A DNA stretch of 64,000 nt from Bin87 sp965261195 (GTDB lineage: Bacteria > Chloroflexota > Dehalococcoidia > Lucifugimonadales > UBA3495): assembly GCA_965261195.1 (NCBI GenBank), contig OZ253455.1, positions 3,596,001-3,660,000 of the forward strand. Direction: 5' to 3'. Below the pieces are notes generated by a model that made no database searches, was not told where the DNA came from, and worked only from the letters and a program-made list of their open reading frames with translations. Below are positions 33,330 to 41,947 of the stretch, piece after piece. How positions within the stretch are numbered: the first letter of the stretch is position 1; every line of letters starts with the position of its first letter. The position numbers and the translations under genes were made by a program.

Positions 33330-34127
33330 TCAGGGGCGCATACTGCCGCCGACGGTACACGGTGAACCGTTGGGAAACTCCGGGCCGAGTCGTCCGGAGT
33401 ACGCCTCGAAGAATCGTTCAATCCGGTCTTTGTTGATGCCGTCGTCGGTCACGTTCCATTGGTCAATGACGCCCCACGTAGTGAGTGCGATGGCGCCGGC
33501 GGGAATTTGATCATAGTAGCGCGCTACGCCCCACTGGTTGGACTGCCCAATATCGTTGAAGGCGTCTTCCAGAGCGTCGATCCGGGCTTCGTCGGCGAGG
33601 TTGTAGCTAACTACGATGTTACCGTGCTCCATGTTGTGGACGATGACCTCATCCGCCAGCGGTGCGGTGTCGGGCGCGATGCCGTAGCGGTAGAAGCCGC
33701 AGGATGCCCACTGTGGCCAGTGCCGACCCGAGGTGGGCGGTGTGGTGGTGTAACCATCCTCGTTGATGTCGGTGATGGCGAATTCTTCGGGGAAGTGGGT
33801 ACGGTCGTCAGGCGTGTCGACCGCCTGCCCAATCCCGTCAACAGGTTCGCTGGCCTGTCCCTCCTGACCGCTGCCACCACCGCCGAGATTGGGCAGGCCG
33901 CCCAGGGCGAACCCGGCGATGACCAGCACCGCGATCAGCACGGACGCGCCGATGTAGATCCAGCGACGGATGCGGCTGCGGTTAGCGCCGGTGGAGATGG
34001 GCTGCGTCCGTCGCGGCGCGGACGACCGCGGCGCTTCAGCGTTGCGAGCCGTGGAACGGCGCACCTGGGAGCGATGTGCTGCGGACCGCCGTGAAGCGGA
34101 GCGGCGTTGGTGGCGGGAAGTAGGCAT
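33330..34127 (-). CDS. DUF3105 membrane-anchored protein
   Basis: 265 residues. A very basic N-terminus (~1-55, rich in Arg/Ser) is followed by one transmembrane helix (IYIGASVLIAVLVIAGFAL), a Gly-rich spacer and a DUF3105 domain: PPTSGRHWPQWASCGFYRYG, then DEVIVHNMEHGNIVVSYNLA. The conserved Cys, His and Tyr of the domain are present. It is a tandem paralogue of the lipoprotein gene downstream and starts 6 bases after purC. Confidence 0.78.
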   Translation of the reverse strand: MPTSRHQRRSASRRSAAHRSQVRRSTARNAEAPRSSAPRRTQPISTGANRSRIRRWIYIGASVLIAVLVIAGFALGGLPNLGGGGSGQEGQASEPVDGIGQAVDTPDDRTHFPEEFAITDINEDGYTTTPPTSGRHWPQWASCGFYRYGIAPDTAPLADEVIVHNMEHGNIVVSYNLADEARIDALEDAFNDIGQSNQWGVARYYDQIPAGAIALTTWGVIDQWNVTDDGINKDRIERFFEAYSGRLGPEFPNGSPCTVGGSMRP

Positions 34128-34133
34128 ACAGTT

Positions 34134-35036
34134 TTACAGAGACTGTCCGGTGAGCAGTTGGTAGGCTTCCAGGTACCGCTCAGTGGTGCGCGCTATTACG
34201 TCATCAGGCAGTGAGGGAGCCGGCGGTTCCTGATCCCAGCCCTGGGCAGATAGCCAATCGCGCACGAATTGCTTGTCATAGTTGGGCTGGGACTTGCCGG
34301 GTGCGTAGCCCGCTGCATCCCAGAATCGGCTGGAATCGGGCGTCAGCAACTCGTCGATGAGAATCAACTCGCCGTTGATGGTGCCGAACTCCATCTTGGT
34401 GTCGGCGAGGACGATGCCGCGTCCCCGGGCGTAATCGTGGGCATAAAGGTACACGGCGATGCTGGTGTCGGCCAGTTTTTGCGCCATGGCTTCGCCGACC
34501 ATAGCCACGACTTCAGCATCGGTCATGTTCTCGTCGTGGCCGGTTTCGGCTTTGGTGGTGGGAGTGAAGAGTGGTTCCGGGAAGCGGTCGCCCTCGACCA
34601 TGCCGGCGGGCATGGGCTTGCCGGAAACGGTGCCCTGGCGACGATACTCTCCCCACGCCGAGCCGGTGATGTAGCCGCGCACGATACATTCGATGTCAAT
34701 GCGCTCGGCCTTCTTGACGACCATCGCCTGGCCAGCCACGTTGTCCTCGGCGTAGGCCGGATGCGAAACGACCGGGTTGTCGGCCCAAGCCGCAGCGTCG
34801 GCAGAATCCGCCAGCGCAATCAGGTGGTTGGGGACGATATGGCCGGTCAGGTCGAACCAGAAGGCGGACATCCGGTTGAGCACGGCGCCCTTGTTCGGGA
34901 TACCGTTGGGCAGAACCACGTCGAAGGCGGAAATGCGGTCAGTCGCTACCATCAGCAGCACATCGTTGGTGAGCTGGTAGGTGTCGCGCACTTTGCCCTG
35001 ATGCAGGCGGTTGGGCATTCGGGTTTCGATAAGCAT
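34134..35036 (-). CDS. purC: Phosphoribosylaminoimidazole-succinocarboxamide synthase
   Basis: SAICAR synthase, the ATP-dependent ligation of aspartate to CAIR in purine synthesis. 300 residues. Seen are GKVRDTYQL at the N-terminus, DRISAFDVVLPNGIPNKGAVLN, ECIVRGYITGSAWGEY and the metal/ATP region ADTKMEFGTINGELILIDEL. It lies 44 bases downstream of purB, whose reaction follows it in the pathway. Confidence 0.96.
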   Translation of the reverse strand: MLIETRMPNRLHQGKVRDTYQLTNDVLLMVATDRISAFDVVLPNGIPNKGAVLNRMSAFWFDLTGHIVPNHLIALADSADAAAWADNPVVSHPAYAEDNVAGQAMVVKKAERIDIECIVRGYITGSAWGEYRRQGTVSGKPMPAGMVEGDRFPEPLFTPTTKAETGHDENMTDAEVVAMVGEAMAQKLADTSIAVYLYAHDYARGRGIVLADTKMEFGTINGELILIDELLTPDSSRFWDAAGYAPGKSQPNYDKQFVRDWLSAQGWDQEPPAPSLPDDVIARTTERYLEAYQLLTGQSL

Positions 35037-35080
35037 ATTGTGTCCTGGAGATGCCGCCCAGGGGCGACAATCAGCTTGAG

Positions 35081-36394
35081 TTATACGGCAACCGGCGCCG
35101 GCAGTAAACCGATGCGGCGGAAGTTGTCGTCAACGTAGCGGGTGTAGTAGCCGTAGTCGAAAAGGTCATCCATCTCGGTCGAAGTCAGATGCTCGCCGGC
35201 CTGCGGGTCGGATTTCAGCAACCGACGGAAATCGTCGTTTTCGTCCCAGGCGCGCATGGCGTTGCGTTGCACGATGTCGTAGGCTGCCTCGCGGGACAGT
35301 CCCTTGTCCTCGACCAGTGCGAGGAGCACCCGCTGGCTGAAGATGAGGCCGCGGCTGCTTTCCAGATTGTGCCACATCCGGTCAGTGTCCACACGCAGGC
35401 CGGTGATAACGTGGGTGAAGATGCTCAGGATGTAGTCCAGCATCAGGCAGGTGTCGGGCAGGATGATGCGTTCGGACGAGGAATGGCTGATGTCGCGCTC
35501 GCCCCACAGCGCTACGTTTTCCAGCGCCGGCACGGCGTTGCCGCGGATGGTGCGGGCCAGGCCACAGATGCGCTCGGTTAGCTCCGGATTGCGTTTGTGC
35601 GGCATCGACGACGAGCCGGTTTGACCGGCGCCGAAGGGTTCTTCTACCTCATGCACCTCGGTGCGCTGCATCCCGCGAATCTCGGTGGCGAATTTTTCCA
35701 GCGAAGCGGCGACCAGGGCCATGGTGGTTATGAAATGGGCGTGGCGGTCGCGCTGCACCACCTGGTTGGAAACCGGGGCCACTTCAAGGCCGAGGTGATG
35801 GCAAACCCGATCCTCGATATGGGGCGGTATGGTAGCGTGGGTGCCCACCGCGCCGGAGATTTTGCCCACGCGCACGGTGCCCCGCGCGGCGACCAGGCGC
35901 TCCCGCTGGCGGCCTAATTCGTCCCACCACAGGGCCAGTTTGAGGCCAAAAGTCATGGGCTCGGCGTGGACGCCATGGGTGCGCCCCATCATCATGGTGT
36001 CTTTGTGCTCGATGGCGCGCGCGCGGACCGCGGCAATGGCCTCGTCCATATCGGACAGCAGCAGGTCGGCGGCGGCAACCATCTGCAGCGCCTGGCCGGT
36101 ATCCAGCATATCCGACGAGGTCATGCCCAGGTGCAGCCAGCGTCCTTCGGGGCCGAGGGTTTCGGTGATTGAACGCAGGAAAGCGGTAACGTCATGGCGG
36201 GTGGTGTCGAATATTTCCATCATGCGCTGGTGATTATAGGCGGCGGTGCGCAGCGTGGCCATGTCGTCGTCAGGAATTACCCCGGCTTCGGTCCAGGCTT
36301 CGCACACGGCCAGTTCAACATCCAGCCACATCCGGTATTTGTTCTCGTCCGACCAGACCTGTTTCATCGCGGGTCGGGAATAGCGGTCAATCAC
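35081..36394 (-). CDS. purB: Adenylosuccinate lyase
   Basis: 437 residues of the fumarase/aspartase superfamily. It cleaves SAICAR and adenylosuccinate, releasing fumarate. Visible are MTSSDMLDTGQALQ, the MMMGRTHGVHAEP histidine region, and the signature loop GSSSMPHKRNPELTERICGL. Start is GTG 36394. A TATGAT just upstream on the minus strand (36436-36441) may be a -10 element, so transcription could restart here. Confidence 0.96.
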   Translation of the reverse strand: MIDRYSRPAMKQVWSDENKYRMWLDVELAVCEAWTEAGVIPDDDMATLRTAAYNHQRMMEIFDTTRHDVTAFLRSITETLGPEGRWLHLGMTSSDMLDTGQALQMVAAADLLLSDMDEAIAAVRARAIEHKDTMMMGRTHGVHAEPMTFGLKLALWWDELGRQRERLVAARGTVRVGKISGAVGTHATIPPHIEDRVCHHLGLEVAPVSNQVVQRDRHAHFITTMALVAASLEKFATEIRGMQRTEVHEVEEPFGAGQTGSSSMPHKRNPELTERICGLARTIRGNAVPALENVALWGERDISHSSSERIILPDTCLMLDYILSIFTHVITGLRVDTDRMWHNLESSRGLIFSQRVLLALVEDKGLSREAAYDIVQRNAMRAWDENDDFRRLLKSDPQAGEHLTSTEMDDLFDYGYYTRYVDDNFRRIGLLPAPVAV

Positions 36395-36467
36395 AACGTT
36401 GCCTCCGCAAACGTACCATAACGGCCAATAATTTTATCATAGCCGCGGCGTCATGCGGGTTCCGACG

Positions 36468-37187
36468 TCATGGCTTCAGCTCGGAATTGATGGCGGCAAT
36501 GTGCTGTTGGACGGCGGAAAGCACCGGGCCAAAGTCGGTGAAAGTATGGAAGGGTATGCTGGCCTCATCGCACAGGGCCGCCATTTGCCGGTGGGCGAAA
36601 ACCGTGTCGGCCACCTCGCCAGCCTCGAAGTCGGAGCGGCCATCGCCCGCAAAATACACATGGTGTCCCTGCTCCTGAAACCGTTTGACCAGCACCGCCT
36701 TGCTGTTGCCACGTTCGGGCGCATCGGGGTACGTGAAGCTGTACTCGTAGCTAGCGATGCGCTGCCGGTCGTCGAACCGGGTTTGCACGGCATATACGGG
36801 CACCTGGGGCAGGCCGATGCCGTCCAGCAGGGCCTGAATGTAGAAGTCCAACCCCTGGCTTACGATGCACATTGGGATGCCGTTGTCCTGGCACACGCCC
36901 CACAGCTGGGCAAAGCAGGGCCGGAACGTGGCGTTGCGGCGCACGTAGTCCTGCATCTCCGATTTGCCGGCCCGCATATTGAGGAAGGTTATTTCCTGGT
37001 AGTCCTTCAACGATAACTCGCCGGCGCGAAATCGCTCCCGAATATCGTGCCACGACGGGTCGCCGAACTCGCGCAACAGTAGCTCGGCCACGTTCTGCGC
37101 GGCGGCGGTGTCGTCGAAGTCGGTGAGCACCGCCGGCGTCCGCAGGGCGTCCGTGCGGTCTGACGGAGGTTGCCGGTTAGCGTTCAC
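36468..37187 (-). CDS. HAD-superfamily phosphatase (MtnX-like)
   Basis: 239 residues from GTG 37187, which overlaps the end of purE by 11 bases; longer starts lie inside purE. HAD motifs: DFDDTAAAQN, a serine motif within CIVSQGLDFYIQAL, and the acidic motif YFAGDGRSDFEAGEVAD. This matches HAD-IB phosphatases related to the 2-hydroxy-3-keto-5-methylthiopentenyl-1-phosphate phosphatase. Its place in a purine block suggests a phosphorylated metabolite as substrate, but that is not established. Confidence 0.75.
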   Translation of the reverse strand: MNANRQPPSDRTDALRTPAVLTDFDDTAAAQNVAELLLREFGDPSWHDIRERFRAGELSLKDYQEITFLNMRAGKSEMQDYVRRNATFRPCFAQLWGVCQDNGIPMCIVSQGLDFYIQALLDGIGLPQVPVYAVQTRFDDRQRIASYEYSFTYPDAPERGNSKAVLVKRFQEQGHHVYFAGDGRSDFEAGEVADTVFAHRQMAALCDEASIPFHTFTDFGPVLSAVQQHIAAINSELKP

Positions 37188-37635
37188 GGAGCGACCGCCG
37201 GTATTGCTCGATGGCCTGGTGGATTTCCTCGTGTTTGAGGGCAAGAATTTCGGCGGCGAAGTAAGCGGCGTTGCGCGCTCCCCAACTCCCGACGGCCATG
37301 GCGGCCACCGGGATGCCCGGAGGCATCTGCGCGGTGGACATCAGGGCGTCGATGCCCTTGAGCTCGCTGGACGTCAACGGTATGCCAATGACCGGCAGCG
37401 TGGTCCAGGAAGCCAGGGCGCCGCCCAGGGCCGCCGAGCCGCCGGCCGCGGCAATCAGCACTTCGATGCCTCGATCCCGAGCGGTGGTGGCGTACTCATG
37501 CACCCGTTCCGGCGTGCGGTGCGCGGACATAACGCGCACTTCGTAGTCAACGCCTAGCGATTCCAGGGTGTCCATGGTGGGTTGGACGTCGGCCTCATCG
37601 GAGGCGCTGCCCATCACTACTCCTACTAGTGGCAA
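37177..37635 (-). CDS. purE: N5-carboxyaminoimidazole ribonucleotide mutase
   Basis: 152-residue class I PurE that converts N5-CAIR to CAIR. Visible are VVMGSASDEADVQPTM, the VMSAHRTPERVHEYA catalytic loop with its histidine, AAGGSAALGGALAS and the end region VAAMAVGSWGARNAAYFA. TTG 37635 follows AGGAG at good spacing. No purK is next to it. A MITE-like element lies 100 bases upstream, between it and the acidic-protein gene. Confidence 0.95.
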   Translation of the reverse strand: MPLVGVVMGSASDEADVQPTMDTLESLGVDYEVRVMSAHRTPERVHEYATTARDRGIEVLIAAAGGSAALGGALASWTTLPVIGIPLTSSELKGIDALMSTAQMPPGIPVAAMAVGSWGARNAAYFAAEILALKHEEIHQAIEQYRRSLRER

Positions 37636-37727
37636 GGTGGTTCTCCTATCGTTGGTAGTTCGATCTGGCGTTTTGGGGTGAGCGCACTGGCGGGTCTGCC
37701 TGTTGGGCGCGGCGCCAGCCGGACCAG

Positions 37728-37856
37728 TGTCAGACGTAACTGTTCAGAGTTGCGGGGATCTGCCGACTATTCGGCCTATTGTGGAGGGGCAGCCAAGCAC
37801 GAATTTCCAAAGCAAACCGTTGCCGTCCCCTCAAACGTGAACAGTTACTGTCAGAC
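37728..37856 (+). mobile_element. MITE-like element, copy 3 (113 bp plus 8-bp target duplications)
   Basis: The element spans 37736-37848, in the same orientation as copy 1 and differing from it at two positions. Ends are GTAACTGTTCA and TGAACAGTTAC. Target duplications TGTCAGAC at 37728-37735 and 37849-37856 are perfect. The right duplication contains the stop codon of the minus-strand gene at 37851-38285 (TGA is bases 37853-37851), so the insertion point is two bases after that stop. It separates this gene from purE. Confidence 0.88.
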
Positions 37857-38285
37857 GGGAAGGTTGACAATTTCTCGAAATGCCTCGATGAGGGCGGACT
37901 GGATTGCTGCGGCGCTGTCGTCTACCTCCACGTCTTCAACCAGTACGTAACCGCCGTCGTCGCTGTCGATACCCACGCAGACTTCAATCTCAACCGCGCT
38001 GCCGTCGTGCCAGTAGAGCACGTAGACTATTTCATCCGTAAGATCATCGTCGTCGCCATCTAACCCGTCATCGTCGTCGTATTCGTACTGCCAGGAGCGG
38101 TTGACCACCAGGCGCGCGCCGCCGTCGAGCAGCACATCGTTCATCTGTGTGAGGAGATCATCGACGCCCAACTCTACCGCAAACTTTTCCAGCAGACTAC
38201 GCCGCACCGCAACCTTCGCCATCCGCAAATCGTAGCTGTCCTTGATGCTGGCCCGTAGTTGATTCAATTCGTCCTGCCAGGACAT
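37851..38285 (-). CDS. Acidic hypothetical protein
   Basis: 144 residues; no family recognised. Residues ~1-60 are helical (SWQDELNQLRASIKDSYDLR), and the middle has a highly acidic run (YEYDDDDGLDGDDDDL) followed by strands (VYVLYWHDGSAVEIEVCVGI). ATG 38285 follows CCGGAGG. It lies 64 bases downstream of the next gene in the purine block. The C-terminus ends at the border of an inserted repeat. Confidence 0.6.
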   Translation of the reverse strand: MSWQDELNQLRASIKDSYDLRMAKVAVRRSLLEKFAVELGVDDLLTQMNDVLLDGGARLVVNRSWQYEYDDDDGLDGDDDDLTDEIVYVLYWHDGSAVEIEVCVGIDSDDGGYVLVEDVEVDDSAAAIQSALIEAFREIVNLPV

Positions 38286-38349
38286 ATAGGGTTCCTCCGG
38301 TGTTAACGCGCGAGTGGGGATGCAACGAGGTGGTAGGTAGCCGGTTTTA

Positions 38350-38955
38350 TCAAGATGCAGAGCGTTGGGTACGCCCGTTAAGGTAACAGAACTCGTCAAC
38401 GGCACGAAAGTCGGGCAGGCCCAGACGGGCGCGCAGGTACTCCAAAATATCCAACAATTCAAGGTAGCACAACCCAACGTGGCCGCGTTTAAGGGCGGCC
38501 GGGAACATTCCCAACCGGCGCAACCCGCGTTCGGTGTGGGGGCTCCACGGGGCGAACAGGGCGGGTTCGTGCAGCGTGAGCAGGTAAGACGGCCACTCCC
38601 GGCCCGCGCCGTTCAGACCGAAGCCGCCCTCCGGCGAGGCGCACTCGTCGAAACGGCTTTCCAGTTTGATGGTGTCGTAGAGCAGGAAGTCGGCGGCGTC
38701 GCGCACCTCGGCGATGGGGTTGGCGCGGAACTGCGCGGTTTGCCGGCCGCCGGCGGCGCGGTACAGCGCCAGGGCCTGCGGTTCGGTGAGGGATGGCAAT
38801 TGTTCCTGCGTCAGCCAGCCCTGGGGTTGGTCGGCAAAGTTCCAGCGGCGGCGGCGATAGCTGGCGAGCGCGTCGGCGGTCGCTGCTTCACGGTAGCTGG
38901 CAGCGAGCGCGGTCCAGTCGGGTTGGCTGCGGGTTTGGGTTGGTGAGACGGTCAT
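38350..38955 (-). CDS. Hypothetical protein in the purine block
   Basis: 201 residues; family not recognised. It is rich in Trp, Arg and Tyr, with SYREAATADALASYRRRRWN near the start, a WLTQEQLPSLTEPQALALYR central helix, and LCYLELLDILEYLRARLGL near the end. No signal peptide or membrane segment. ATG 38955 lies 10 bases after the purD stop; the longer frame back to 39096 would lie inside purD. Cotranscription with purD is likely. Confidence 0.6.
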   Translation of the reverse strand: MTVSPTQTRSQPDWTALAASYREAATADALASYRRRRWNFADQPQGWLTQEQLPSLTEPQALALYRAAGGRQTAQFRANPIAEVRDAADFLLYDTIKLESRFDECASPEGGFGLNGAGREWPSYLLTLHEPALFAPWSPHTERGLRRLGMFPAALKRGHVGLCYLELLDILEYLRARLGLPDFRAVDEFCYLNGRTQRSAS

Positions 38956-38965
38956 GGGCGGCACG

Positions 38966-40252
38966 CTAGACGATAGCCATCGGGGTTGCCGCAACGTCGG
39001 CAATGTCGGTGCGATAGTAGGCGCCGGAGAAGCCGATTGCGGCCGCACGGCGATAAGCCCGGCGCCGTGCTTCGGCGACGGTATCGCCGGCGCCAACGCA
39101 GGTCAGCACGCGTCCGCCGGCGGTCACCGGGACGCCATCATCGTTGAGGCGTGCGCCGGCGTGGAAGACCAGCGTTTCGTCATCCAGTTTTCCGTCCAAG
39201 CCGGAAATTGGGTGCCCGGTTTCATAGGGGCCGGGGTATCCGCCCGATACCATCACGACGCCAACCGTAGGTCGATTCGACCATTGCACGGCTGGGACAT
39301 CGGCCAGGCTGCCGGCAGCGCAGGCCCGCATCAGTGGCGCCGGGTCGCTGAGCAGTTGGGGCATGATGACCTGCGTTTCCGGGTCGCCAAAGCGGCAGTT
39401 GAATTCCAGCACGCGCGGGCCGACGTTGGTGAGCATCAGGCCGCAGTACAGCGCGCCGCGATAGGCGCAGCCGCGCCGGGCCAATTCGTGCAATACGGGC
39501 AGCATATATCTGATGCGAATCAGTTCGGCAAGTTCGGCGTTCCAGAAGTGAGGCGGGCCGTAGCTGCCCATTCCGCCGGTGTTGGCGCCGGTACCGCCTT
39601 CACCGATGCGTTTGTAGTCGGTGGCGGCAGCTACCGGAGACAGGTTCTCGCCGTCGGTGAATCCAAACACGCTGACTTCCGGGCCGTCAATCCAGTCCTC
39701 GATTACCACGGTGTCGCCCGACTCGCCGAAAACCCGGTCGTTCATGCAGGCGTGGACGGCCGCTTGCGCCGCCGCGCGGGAGGCGCACATTGCCACGCCT
39801 TTGCCGGCGGCCAGTCCATCGGCCTTGACCACCACCGGGCGATCGTGAGTTGCGATGTATTCCAATGCCCCGGAGGTGGACTGGAATACTCGGTAGGCGG
39901 GGCCCGGCACGCCGGCGGCGGTCATCACATCCCGGGCGAAGCTCTTGCTGGCTTCCAGTTGCGCTGCGGCCTGGCTGGGCCCGAACGCCGGAATGCCGGC
40001 GGCGGTCAGCCGGTCGGCGAGACCCATCGAGAGTGGTATTTCCGGGCCGATCACCACCAGGTCGGTGGCCCGGCTTTGTGCTGCGGTCAGGATGCCGTCC
40101 AGGTCGGTGTCGGCGATGGGCAGGTTTTCGCCCAGCCCGGCGGTGCCGGAGTTTCCGGGCGCGGTCAGTAGCTCGCTAACCTGCGGCGAACCGGACAACC
40201 GCCAGGCCAGGGCGTGTTCCCGACCACCGGCACCGACTACAAGGACGCGCAC
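38966..40252 (-). CDS. purD: Phosphoribosylamine-glycine ligase
   Basis: GAR synthetase, second step of purine synthesis, 428 residues from GTG 40252, seven bases after the guaA stop. The N-terminus VRVLVVGAGGREHALAWRL is exact for the family. ATP-grasp features follow: GPEIPLSMGLADRL, VVVKADGLAAGKGV and LEFNCRFGDPETQVIMPQL. A longer reading to 40324 enters guaA and is rejected. The overlap-free tight spacing suggests a guaA-purD transcript. Confidence 0.95.
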   Translation of the reverse strand: MRVLVVGAGGREHALAWRLSGSPQVSELLTAPGNSGTAGLGENLPIADTDLDGILTAAQSRATDLVVIGPEIPLSMGLADRLTAAGIPAFGPSQAAAQLEASKSFARDVMTAAGVPGPAYRVFQSTSGALEYIATHDRPVVVKADGLAAGKGVAMCASRAAAQAAVHACMNDRVFGESGDTVVIEDWIDGPEVSVFGFTDGENLSPVAAATDYKRIGEGGTGANTGGMGSYGPPHFWNAELAELIRIRYMLPVLHELARRGCAYRGALYCGLMLTNVGPRVLEFNCRFGDPETQVIMPQLLSDPAPLMRACAAGSLADVPAVQWSNRPTVGVVMVSGGYPGPYETGHPISGLDGKLDDETLVFHAGARLNDDGVPVTAGGRVLTCVGAGDTVAEARRRAYRRAAAIGFSGAYYRTDIADVAATPMAIV

Positions 40253-40259
40253 GGTTGGG

Positions 40260-41813
40260 TTACTCCCACTCGATGGTTCCAGGGGGTTTGCTGGTGATGT
40301 CATAAACGACGCGGTTGACGCCATCCACCTCGTTCACAATGCGACTGCTCATACGGGCCAGCACATCGTAGGGCAACCGCACCCAGTCAGCCGTCATTGC
40401 GTCATCAGAGTTGACGGCACGGATGGCGCAGGCGTAGCCGTAAGTGCGGTAATCTCCCATGACCCCCACCGTCCGGTTGTCGGTCAACACGGCGAAGCTT
40501 TGCCAGATATCGCGGTACAGCCCGGCGTCGCTGATTTCTTCCAGGACGATACGGTCACAGTCGCGGAGCAGGTCCAGGCGTTCTTTGGTTACCTCGCCAA
40601 TGATGCGGATGGCCAGCCCCGGCCCCGGGAAAGGTTGCCGATAGACGATTTCTTCCGGCAGGCCGAGTTCAAGGCCAACGGCGCGCACTTCGTCTTTGAA
40701 CAGGTAGCGCAGCGGTTCCACCAGCTCAAAGTCCATGTGCTCCGGCAGGCCGCCCACGTTATGGTGGGTTTTGATGCGGGCCGATGCGCCGTTTTCCGGG
40801 GTTGCGCTCTCGATAACGTCAGGATACAGCGTACCCTGGGCCAGCCACTTCACGTCGTCCAGCTCGGCGGCGGAGTCCTCAAAGACCCGGATGAACTCTT
40901 CCCCAATGGTTTTGCGCTTAACCTCCGGGTCAATGACGCCCGCCAGGCGGTCGATGAACCGCGCTTCGGCATCCACGTAGCGCAGATCCAGGCCGAAGTT
41001 GCCCCGGAAGGTGTCCTGAACCTGCTGGGCCTCGCCGTGGCGGAGCAGGCCGTTGTTGACGAAGATGCAAGTTAGCTGGGTACCAATGGCCTGGTGGAGC
41101 AGCACGGCGGCCACCGATGAATCCACGCCACCGCTCAGGGCGCAGATGACGCGGTCGTCGCCAACCTGTTCGCGTATCTGGGCGACCGTATCGGAAACGA
41201 AGTTACCGGCGGTCCATGCGCCGGAACATCCACAAATCTCCCGGACGAAATTATGCAGGATCGCCATGCCGTCCGGGGTGTGCTGAACCTCCGGGTGGAA
41301 CTGCAAACCGTACCAGCGTTTGCCATCCGACATCACGGCGCAACCGGTGTTGGCGGTGCGTGCCAGAGTGGTGATGCCCGTCGGCAGCTGTTCCACGCTA
41401 TCGCCGTGGCTCATCCAGACAGGTATGGAGGATTTCACTTCAAGGAGTAATTTCCCGATGTGAGAGTCAATAATCAGGTCAGCGTGGCCGTATTCCCGGC
41501 GGTCGCCGGGGGCCACTACTCCGCCCAGCCGCTGCACCAACGCCTGCATCCCGTAGCAGATGCCCAGCACCGGCAGTCCGCAGTCCATTATCCAGTCGGG
41601 TATCGTGGGAGCGTCGGCGTCGTAAACGCTGGCTGGCCCGCCGGAAAGGATGATGCCGCGCGGATTGAGATGCTGCACCGATTCCCAGGTGGCCGAAACC
41701 TGGATTATCTCGGAATAGACGCTGAGTTCCCTGACCCGCCGGGCGATAAGGTGGGTGTACTGGGAACCAAAATCGACAACTATGATGGCGTCGGGTTGCG
41801 CTGTGCTGCTCAT
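40260..41813 (-). CDS. guaA: GMP synthase (glutamine-hydrolysing)
   Basis: 517 residues. The N-terminal class I glutamine amidotransferase has VLGICYGMQALVQRLGG with the catalytic Cys. The central PP-loop ATP pyrophosphatase motif is ALSGGVDSSVAAVL, and the C-terminal dimerisation domain ends SKPPGTIEWE. It aminates XMP to GMP. ATG 41813 is chosen as the first codon before the conserved AIIVVDFGSQYTHLIARRV; the long upstream extension is not coding-like. It heads the purine block and is divergent from the gene at 41948. Confidence 0.97.
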   Translation of the reverse strand: MSSTAQPDAIIVVDFGSQYTHLIARRVRELSVYSEIIQVSATWESVQHLNPRGIILSGGPASVYDADAPTIPDWIMDCGLPVLGICYGMQALVQRLGGVVAPGDRREYGHADLIIDSHIGKLLLEVKSSIPVWMSHGDSVEQLPTGITTLARTANTGCAVMSDGKRWYGLQFHPEVQHTPDGMAILHNFVREICGCSGAWTAGNFVSDTVAQIREQVGDDRVICALSGGVDSSVAAVLLHQAIGTQLTCIFVNNGLLRHGEAQQVQDTFRGNFGLDLRYVDAEARFIDRLAGVIDPEVKRKTIGEEFIRVFEDSAAELDDVKWLAQGTLYPDVIESATPENGASARIKTHHNVGGLPEHMDFELVEPLRYLFKDEVRAVGLELGLPEEIVYRQPFPGPGLAIRIIGEVTKERLDLLRDCDRIVLEEISDAGLYRDIWQSFAVLTDNRTVGVMGDYRTYGYACAIRAVNSDDAMTADWVRLPYDVLARMSSRIVNEVDGVNRVVYDITSKPPGTIEWE

Positions 41814-41947
41814 AAAAGTCCCAACCGGACCGGACCGAGATTGTCGGCAACTAATATAGCACACCACCGGCCGGCGGCGATGTTGGTGGTGAACATATCG
41901 ATGCGAAGTAGGCGAAGCAGTCGGTTGCAGATGGTAAAATCGACGGC

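Noticed and set aside
23501..37856. CRISPR-like interpretation of the repeated 113-bp sequences
   Set aside because: The copies are ~7 kb apart, have terminal inverted repeats and target duplications, and no cas genes are present.
38954..41075. Long plus-strand frames over purD and guaA
   Set aside because: They mirror strongly conserved minus-strand genes and carry no recognisable domain.
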